Assembly (NCBI GenBank): GCA_040399685.1
Contig: JBBART010000008.1
Coordinates: 62,001-126,000 of the forward strand
DNA: 64,000 nt
From: CAIQQQ01 sp040399685
GTDB lineage: Bacteria > Pseudomonadota > Alphaproteobacteria > Acetobacterales > Acetobacteraceae
Direction of reading: 5' to 3'
This document shows, piece after piece, positions 58,925 to 64,000 of the stretch. The notes beneath the pieces were generated by a model. That model made no database searches and was not told where the DNA came from. It was given only the letters and a program-made list of their open reading frames with translations. Positions within the stretch are counted from its first letter, which is position 1. Every line of letters begins with the position of its first letter. The position numbers were made by a program, and so were the translations under genes.

Positions 58925-60054
58925 GCGCCGGACTTCTCTCCCCGATTGAAATCCTGCGCCCGGAAACGGTGGCGTTCGGCTCTGGCCTGGTCGGCACCGT
59001 GGGCAAGTTCGCCCGCGACAATGGCTGCGTGCGCATCCTGGTGGTGTCGGACGCGTTCAACGCCAGCCGCGTGGGCCTGCTGGATCTGCCCGGCACGCCC
59101 GTGGTGTTCGGCGATGTGAAGCCAGAGCCCGATATCCCCAACCTCGAACGCCTGCTGGCCGTGGCTGAGGCCTTCAAGCCTGATCTGGTGATCGGCTTCG
59201 GCGGCGGCAGCGCCATGGATCTGGCCAAGCTGGCAGCCGTGTTGCCCGGCAGCGGCCAGACCATCTACGACGTGGTGGGACCGGAGAAGGTTCTGCGGCG
59301 CGGCGTAAAGCTGGTGCAGGTGCCAACCACCTCCGGCACCGGCAGCGAAGCCGGCACCCGCTCACTGGTGACGGACCCGGCCACCCAAAACAAGCTGGCC
59401 GTGCAAAGCAAGTTCATGCTCGCCACGCTCGCGGTGGTGGACCCGGATTTGACCATGACGGTGCCCCCCGCCGTGACCGCCGCCACCGGCGTGGATGCCC
59501 TGGCCCATTGCGCCGAGGCCTTCACCAGCCGCCGCGCCCATCCGCTGATCGACCTCTACGCGCTTGAAGGCATCCGCCTCGTCGGCCGCTTCCTCGGCCG
59601 CGCTGTCCGGGATGGGTCTGACCGCGAGGCCCGCGCCGGCCTGTCGCTGGCGTCGCTCTATGGCGGCTATTGCCTGGGGCCTGTGAACACCACGGCGGGC
59701 CATGCGGTGGCCTATCCGCTGGGCACACGTCATCACATCCCGCACGGTCTCGCCTGCGCACTGATCTTTCCGCATGTGCTGGCCTTCAACGCATCGGCCG
59801 CCCCGGACAAGACGGCGCTGATCGTGGAAGCGTTGGGTTTGCCCGCATCCAGTGATGAAACCGCCATGCGCGACAGTGCGTATCGCTTCTGCGCCGATCT
59901 CGGCATCGAGATGCGCCTGTCGCATCTGGGCGTGCCCACCGACGACTTCGCCACCATGGCGCGCGAGGCCCACAGCATCCGCCGCCTGCTCGACAACAAT
60001 CCCCGCGACATCAGCCAGGACGAAATCCTGGCGATCTACAATAACGCCGCCTGA
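58921..60054 (+). CDS. Iron-containing alcohol dehydrogenase
   Basis: 377-residue group III alcohol dehydrogenase. The nucleotide loop is GFGGGSAMDLAKLAAVL, followed by PTTSGTGSEAGTRSLVTD, and metal ligands are seen as DALAHCAEAF and GTRHHIPHGLACA. In acid-sugar operons such enzymes oxidise or reduce a hydroxy acid or aldehyde (for example 4-hydroxybutyrate, lactaldehyde or maleylacetate-type substrates). It may supply the 2-keto or hydroxy acid used by the kinase, replacing LtnD. The ATG overlaps pdxA2 (ATGA); earlier in-frame ATGs lie inside that gene. Confidence 0.88.
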   Translation: MSAGLLSPIEILRPETVAFGSGLVGTVGKFARDNGCVRILVVSDAFNASRVGLLDLPGTPVVFGDVKPEPDIPNLERLLAVAEAFKPDLVIGFGGGSAMDLAKLAAVLPGSGQTIYDVVGPEKVLRRGVKLVQVPTTSGTGSEAGTRSLVTDPATQNKLAVQSKFMLATLAVVDPDLTMTVPPAVTAATGVDALAHCAEAFTSRRAHPLIDLYALEGIRLVGRFLGRAVRDGSDREARAGLSLASLYGGYCLGPVNTTAGHAVAYPLGTRHHIPHGLACALIFPHVLAFNASAAPDKTALIVEALGLPASSDETAMRDSAYRFCADLGIEMRLSHLGVPTDDFATMAREAHSIRRLLDNNPRDISQDEILAIYNNAA

Positions 60055-60077
60055 CGGCCGCAATGAGGCACAATACC

Positions 60078-60959
60078 ATGACCACACCCCATCCGCACGG
60101 CGTCTTCTCCGCATCCCTCACGCCCTTGCTCGCCGACCTGTCCCCGGATCACGCCACCTTCGTGGCTCATTGCCACCATCTGCTCGCCGAGGGCTGCAAT
60201 GGCGTGGCGCTGCTGGGCACCACCGGCGAGGCGAATTCGTTTTCATCGAGTGAGCGCATGGGGCTTTTGGAAGCAGCCGTGCAGGGCGGTATCGATCCGT
60301 CCAAGCTGCTGCCTGGCACAGGCGTTGCCGCCTTCACCGAAACGGTGGAATTGACCAAACACGCTTTGTCTCTCGGCGTCACCACCGTGGTGATGTTGCC
60401 GCCGTTCTACTACAAGGACGTCAGCGAAGACGGTATTTTCGCCGCCTACAGTGAGGTCGTGCAGCGTGTCGCCGATCCGCGTCTGCGCATCGTGTTGTAT
60501 CACATCCCGCAATTCTCGGCCGTGCCCATCAGCCACGCGGTGATCGAACGCCTGCGCGCGGCGTATGGCGTGACTTTTACCGGCATCAAGGATTCAACCG
60601 GCGACCTCGCCAACATGACGGCCATGGTGGAGCGCTTCCCGGGCTTCTCTGTGCTGGCCGGCGCCGATCCGCTGCTGCTGCCGCTGCTGCGGGCCGGCGG
60701 TGCAGGCTGCATCACGGCCACGTCGAACCTTGTTTCGCGTGATCTGGCCTATATCGCCCATAACTATACGGATGCAGGCAAGGCCGCCGAGGTGGATGCG
60801 GCGCAGGCCCGTGTCATCGCCGCCCGGAACCGTGTGTCGCGCTTCCCGCAGATGGCGTCGCTGAAGGCGTTGATGGCGAGCACCACCGGGCACGAAGGCT
60901 GGCATCGTCTTCGCCCACCATTGGTCACATTGTCAGCAGAACAGCGTCAGGCTCTGTAG
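60078..60959 (+). CDS. Dihydrodipicolinate synthase/N-acetylneuraminate lyase family aldolase
   Basis: 293-residue Schiff-base aldolase. Lys171 lies in FTGIKDSTGD and the proton-relay Tyr141 in IVLYHIP; the keto-acid carboxylate loop is GTTGEANSFSSSE. The lysine-pathway DapA would not be in this operon, so a catabolic aldolase splitting or forming a 2-keto acid is more likely. A sialidase-fold gene in the divergent operon raises a NanA-like role, but no other sialate genes are seen. I chose the ATG preceded by GAGG; an ATG five codons earlier is possible. The end overlaps the convergent glycosyltransferase by 13 bases. Confidence 0.87.
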   Translation: MTTPHPHGVFSASLTPLLADLSPDHATFVAHCHHLLAEGCNGVALLGTTGEANSFSSSERMGLLEAAVQGGIDPSKLLPGTGVAAFTETVELTKHALSLGVTTVVMLPPFYYKDVSEDGIFAAYSEVVQRVADPRLRIVLYHIPQFSAVPISHAVIERLRAAYGVTFTGIKDSTGDLANMTAMVERFPGFSVLAGADPLLLPLLRAGGAGCITATSNLVSRDLAYIAHNYTDAGKAAEVDAAQARVIAARNRVSRFPQMASLKALMASTTGHEGWHRLRPPLVTLSAEQRQAL

Positions 60960-62197
60960 GCAGCGGACGAACTGGCCGCATTTCGCAAGATTGCGGCCAG
61001 TTCGAACAGGATCAGCGCCACGGCAAGGCTCATCGACACGGCGCCGAGATAGGTGCCGGCCCGAAAGCCAAAGATGATCGCACTATAGGCGCCCACCGAG
61101 CCCAGTTGAACGCAGACCGCCGCCAGAATGGACCGCCGCCCGGGCCTGATGACGGCGAAGGCGTATGTCATCATGTCGGCCGGGAAAAAATAGCGGTCGT
61201 GCATCTTCGGCAGCAGGAACGGCATCAACGCCACCGATGCCACCGCCAGAAGAACCAGATCGGCATCGGCCAATCGCCATCTCAGGGCCAGGCTCGCCAG
61301 GCCCAGCCCGACCGTCGCCGCAAGCGCAAGGCCAAGCAACACGCCCTGCTCATACGGCATCAGATGGAAATGCTGGATATAAAGCCACGGGTTCGGCACG
61401 TTCATCGACAGCCAACGATAGGTGTCGGCCTGATCGAGATATATTCCGGCCAGATCGGATATTGACCTCCCCGCGAGGGCGGCGGGGATCATGAGCAGAC
61501 CATAGGCCAACGGCGCCAGCAGCCACTTCCACACCGCCACCCGATAGGCGATCACGACATAGAGCAGGAACGGCCCGATAAACACCGCCGGCAACTTGAA
61601 CGCCATCGCGGCGCCGAACGCCAACAGCATCAACCCCCACGCATTGGCAACAGCCGCGGCCACCACCACCGCCAGCAAGCCGGCATAGATCGTGTCGGTC
61701 TGCCCCCATGCCGCACCATTCAGCACCACCGTTGGCAGCAACAGGAAGGCCGCGGCGCATAAAATGGCCCTGTGCGGCGACACGAATTGCCGGATCAGCA
61801 CATACAGGCACAGCGCACAGAACACCGCGCCGCCGATGGCCACGAGCTTGATGATCGTGAGCGAATCAAGGATCGGACTGAGCATGCTTCCCAGAACCAG
61901 CGCATACATATAAGGCGGATTGTAGTTCGCAAAGCCTGATGCGCCGTCTGTATCGATCTCCATCGGCCGCGCCAGCGACTGGGCCGGCCCATGCACGATG
62001 ATGTGGTCGAGCCAGGGGACGAACCAATGGTCCGCATCCAGGCTGTGCCACGGGATCAGCGCCATATAGAGCGCCGTGACGGCCACAACGATGGCCGCAA
62101 CCACCCAGACCACCGCACGGCCTTGGGCACGGCGCCGCTGTTGCGCCCCAGACCAGAAAGCCTGTGTCATCCTGGCTGTATCGTTCTCGATCAACAT
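60947..62197 (-). CDS. GT-C-fold polyprenyl-sugar glycosyltransferase (GT87-like)
   Basis: 416-residue integral membrane protein with about ten to twelve helices. The acidic loop after the first helix (HSLDADHWFVPWLDHI) is where GT-C enzymes keep the catalytic Asp, and NYNPPYMYALVLGSM and LLPKMHDRYFFPADM are conserved blocks of mannosyl- and arabinosyltransferase relatives. It would use a polyprenyl-phosphate sugar on the outer face of the membrane. The ATG overlaps the gtrA-like stop by seven bases. Acceptor unknown. Confidence 0.75.
   Translation of the reverse strand: MLIENDTARMTQAFWSGAQQRRRAQGRAVVWVVAAIVVAVTALYMALIPWHSLDADHWFVPWLDHIIVHGPAQSLARPMEIDTDGASGFANYNPPYMYALVLGSMLSPILDSLTIIKLVAIGGAVFCALCLYVLIRQFVSPHRAILCAAAFLLLPTVVLNGAAWGQTDTIYAGLLAVVVAAAVANAWGLMLLAFGAAMAFKLPAVFIGPFLLYVVIAYRVAVWKWLLAPLAYGLLMIPAALAGRSISDLAGIYLDQADTYRWLSMNVPNPWLYIQHFHLMPYEQGVLLGLALAATVGLGLASLALRWRLADADLVLLAVASVALMPFLLPKMHDRYFFPADMMTYAFAVIRPGRRSILAAVCVQLGSVGAYSAIIFGFRAGTYLGAVSMSLAVALILFELAAILRNAASSSAAYRA
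60968..61004. terminator. 13-bp hairpin at the convergent gene ends
   Basis: CGAACTGGCCGCA pairs exactly with TGCGGCCAGTTCG around 11 bases. It lies in the last codons of the minus-strand glycosyltransferase and just after the stop of the plus-strand aldolase. No T-run follows on either strand, so it may protect 3' ends or slow polymerase rather than act alone as a terminator. Confidence 0.45.
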
Positions 62198-62637
62198 GGA
62201 TCGCTGGCCGCCTGCCGGCTGACGTCGCCGAATGTCACGCGGCGGTGGCCGAAGAAGTTCAGCAACGCGCCAAACGCAATACCCACCCCATGCGCCACCG
62301 CCTCGGCCGGTGAGGCGGCCATCATCAGCTTCAGCACATGCACCGCCCCCATCGCCACCGCCACCACACCCACCGATGCCAGCAGGTTCACCAGCACGAA
62401 ATCCCGCAGGCGCAGCAGCAACGGACGGCAAGATCCCGGAAACACCGTGCTCTGGTAAAGAACAAACCCCACCGCCATGCCGATTGCAGTGGTACCCAGC
62501 ACAGCTGCGGGAAATGGCATAACCGCCGAGAGCGGAAAGCGGGCGAGCCAGTTGATGGCCGAGGCGAACCCGCCCGCGAACAAAAACCGGACCGGCTGCG
62601 GCAGTGCCAGCAGGCGGTCAGCCATGCTGGCGCTCAC
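62191..62637 (-). CDS. GtrA-family membrane protein
   Basis: 148-residue protein with four membrane helices and the GtrA signature FLFAGGFASAINWLARFPL at the N-terminus and LNFFGHRRVTFG at the C-terminus. GtrA proteins are thought to flip or escort polyprenyl-phosphate-linked sugars; the mycobacterial relative Rv3789 sits beside decaprenyl-phosphoryl-arabinose genes. Here it lies between a UbiA-type prenyltransferase and a GT-C enzyme with overlapping ends on both sides, which supports that role. Confidence 0.87.
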   Translation of the reverse strand: MSASMADRLLALPQPVRFLFAGGFASAINWLARFPLSAVMPFPAAVLGTTAIGMAVGFVLYQSTVFPGSCRPLLLRLRDFVLVNLLASVGVVAVAMGAVHVLKLMMAASPAEAVAHGVGIAFGALLNFFGHRRVTFGDVSRQAASDPC

Positions 62638-64000
62638 GCGAAAATCCCAGACCAGGCCATCAGGAACGCCGTCAGGATGGCGCCACCGAGCATGATGCTC
62701 GGCACATCGTTGACAGCAAACGCCACCGGATCGTCATTCAACTCGCCGCGCGCCGCCACCAGCCAGATCTGCGCGAACCACAGGAAGATGATGACCGGAA
62801 ATGCCCACAGCCAGACGGTGTTGCCGTAGAATGTCTGCCGGAACGCGTCGAACATCACATACAGCACCATGATGATGATGCTCGCGATGCCGGTGCCGAT
62901 GCCGAGCGCGAACACAAGCGCGCTGTCCCGCGCCATGTAGCCGCGATTGGTCAATGCGGTCTGCCCGCGCTCGGCCGAGCGCTCCACCTCCACAAACCGC
63001 TTGGCGAAACACAGCGACGTGAACAGGAACATCGAGAACGCCAGCAACCAGGGCGAAGCAAACACGCCGGTGCAGACAATGCCGAGCAGCAGTCGCAGGG
63101 TGAACAGGCTGGCCAACACAATCACGTCCAGCAAGGGTACCCGCTTCAGATAAAATGAATAGCAGATCGTCAATGCCAGATAGGCCAACACCACCATGGC
63201 CGCCTGCGGCGCAGCGAGGTATGCCAGCATAAGCCCTGCGGTGAGACCGACCGGAATGGCGGCCAGTGCGGTTGCCACCGGCAGGCGCCCGGAGGCGATG
63301 GCCCGTTTGCATTTCGTCCAGTGCTGCCGGTCATCGTTCACGTCGATGAGGTCGTTCAGCAGGTAGGTGCTGGATGCGGTGAGGCACAAGGCTGCAAAGC
63401 TCATTGCGGCGGCCAGCATCGCGGTGGAGTCGGCCAATACGCCACCCAGGATCGCTGGCACAAACACCAGCATATTTTTTGCCCATTGATGCGGCTGGCC
63501 GCATTCGAACAATGCCAAAGCTCGCGAAGGCTGCTTGAAGATCCGCGTCGTATTGGCGAACTGCCGTGCCGTGCGCCGGGTCCAGTCCCGCTCTCCCACC
63601 AGAATTGCTTCGCTTGCCTGCCTCCAGATTGGATAATCGGCCCTGCTGTCGCCGGCATAGGCAAAGCCTGCGGGAAAGCGCTCCATCAGCACGTCAAGCT
63701 TCTTCGTCCCCTTCAGGTTTGTTGTCCCGTTGCTGGCAAAAATCCCATTGAAAAATCCACAGCGGTCGGCAATGGCGCGGGCGATCGACTGGTCTGCAGC
63801 GGTGGCAAGATATACTTCCCGGCCACGACTCTTCTCCTGGCGGGCGAAGGTTTCAAGTTGGGCGTTGAGTGGAAGACCTGCCACGTTCAGGCTCGCCCGG
63901 CGCGCCAGCTCTTGTTTCAGCACGGCCCTGCCGCGCAGAAGCCAGACCAGCATGTGGAAAATCCCAAACGGGTTTCGACGCAGGTAGATCAGGACACATT
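62634..64000 (-). CDS. HAD phosphatase-UbiA prenyltransferase fusion (5' end outside window)
   Basis: At least 455 residues are in the window, and the frame stays open to the edge, so the N-terminus is missing. The visible N-terminal part is HAD-like: LATAAD (motif II), KGTKKLDVL (Lys) and YAGDSRADYPIW (motif IV); the nucleophile DxD should lie beyond the edge. After about residue 170 a UbiA domain follows with eight to nine helices and the metal/diphosphate motif NDLIDVNDD. The nearest known chemistry is decaprenyl-phosphate phosphoribosyltransferase. The HAD part could remove the 5-phosphate from that product. It overlaps the gtrA-like gene by four bases. Confidence 0.82.
   Translation of the reverse strand, partial: CVLIYLRRNPFGIFHMLVWLLRGRAVLKQELARRASLNVAGLPLNAQLETFARQEKSRGREVYLATAADQSIARAIADRCGFFNGIFASNGTTNLKGTKKLDVLMERFPAGFAYAGDSRADYPIWRQASEAILVGERDWTRRTARQFANTTRIFKQPSRALALFECGQPHQWAKNMLVFVPAILGGVLADSTAMLAAAMSFAALCLTASSTYLLNDLIDVNDDRQHWTKCKRAIASGRLPVATALAAIPVGLTAGLMLAYLAAPQAAMVVLAYLALTICYSFYLKRVPLLDVIVLASLFTLRLLLGIVCTGVFASPWLLAFSMFLFTSLCFAKRFVEVERSAERGQTALTNRGYMARDSALVFALGIGTGIASIIIMVLYVMFDAFRQTFYGNTVWLWAFPVIIFLWFAQIWLVAARGELNDDPVAFAVNDVPSIMLGGAILTAFLMAWSGIFA

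Noticed and set aside
50885..60959. Sialic-acid catabolic operon
   Set aside because: A sialidase-fold protein and a NanA-like family aldolase are present, but no ManNAc kinase/epimerase, GlcNAc-6-P deacetylase or TRAP/sodium sialate transporter; kinase and PdxA2 point to acid sugars.

Overview
The window is 64 kb of GC-rich chromosomal DNA, densely packed with short-gap or overlapping operons. I saw no rRNA, tRNA, CRISPR array, transposase or phage gene. Gene content and base composition suggest an alphaproteobacterium, most likely in or near the Acetobacteraceae (many ABC importers, amide and ureide hydrolases, acid-sugar catabolism, DUF2252/DUF2254/BON stress genes). The family assignment is inference; no marker gene is present.

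Region 1 (27-13801, minus strand) is an amide/urea/nitrile nitrogen-scavenging block. Transcription starts with an AmiC-like cytoplasmic amide sensor and an AmiR-like ANTAR antiterminator. These are followed by a leader with two hexaloop hairpins and an intrinsic terminator. Then come a nitrilase-family amidohydrolase, a four-part Liv-type importer (binding protein, LivH, a fused LivM-LivG, LivF), a five-gene Urt/Fmd-type importer (urtABCDE) and an acetamidase/formamidase. The layout suggests that amide sensing by AmiC/AmiR controls read-through into the downstream operon.

Region 2 (14092-24344, plus strand) is a likely cyclic-ureide/D-amino-acid block. It encodes an N-carbamoyl-D-amino-acid amidohydrolase, a polar amino-acid importer with three paralogous binding proteins, a NodB/PuuE-type deacetylase, a hydantoin-racemase homologue, a dihydropyrimidinase/dihydroorotase-type hydrolase, an AtzA/SsnA-type deaminase and an alpha/beta hydrolase.

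Region 3 is a stress/low-oxygen set in two parts. Part one (24600-32160) holds a DUF2254 membrane fusion, DUF2252, a triple-BON protein, PEP synthase and a PfkB sugar kinase. Part two (43889-50806, minus) holds a phosphoribosyltransferase-hydrolase-erythromycin-esterase fusion with an N-terminal frameshift, ChaB, a second-type FtsH, a PolX-like helix-hairpin-helix protein, a probable cytochrome b561 relic and thioredoxin 2. Each part carries an FNR/FixK-like box of the form TTGAT-N4-GTCAA.

Region 4 (32157-43872) is carbon catabolism: a LysR regulator divergent from an SDR, a split transketolase and a LtnD-like dehydrogenase; a LacI regulator with a candidate self-operator, a sugar importer lacking its ATPase and a GH4 alpha-galactosidase-like enzyme; and a second LysR divergent from an AhpD/CMD-fold protein.

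Region 5 (50885-60959) is an acid-sugar block: a minus operon (TauABC-like importer, SDR, IclR regulator, sialidase-fold protein) divergent from a plus operon (DUF1537 kinase, PdxA2, iron-dependent alcohol dehydrogenase, DHDPS-family aldolase). The shared promoter region holds repeated palindromes.

Region 6 (60947-64000, minus, cut by the window edge) encodes polyprenyl-linked sugar biosynthesis: a HAD-UbiA fusion, a GtrA flippase-like protein and a GT-C glycosyltransferase.
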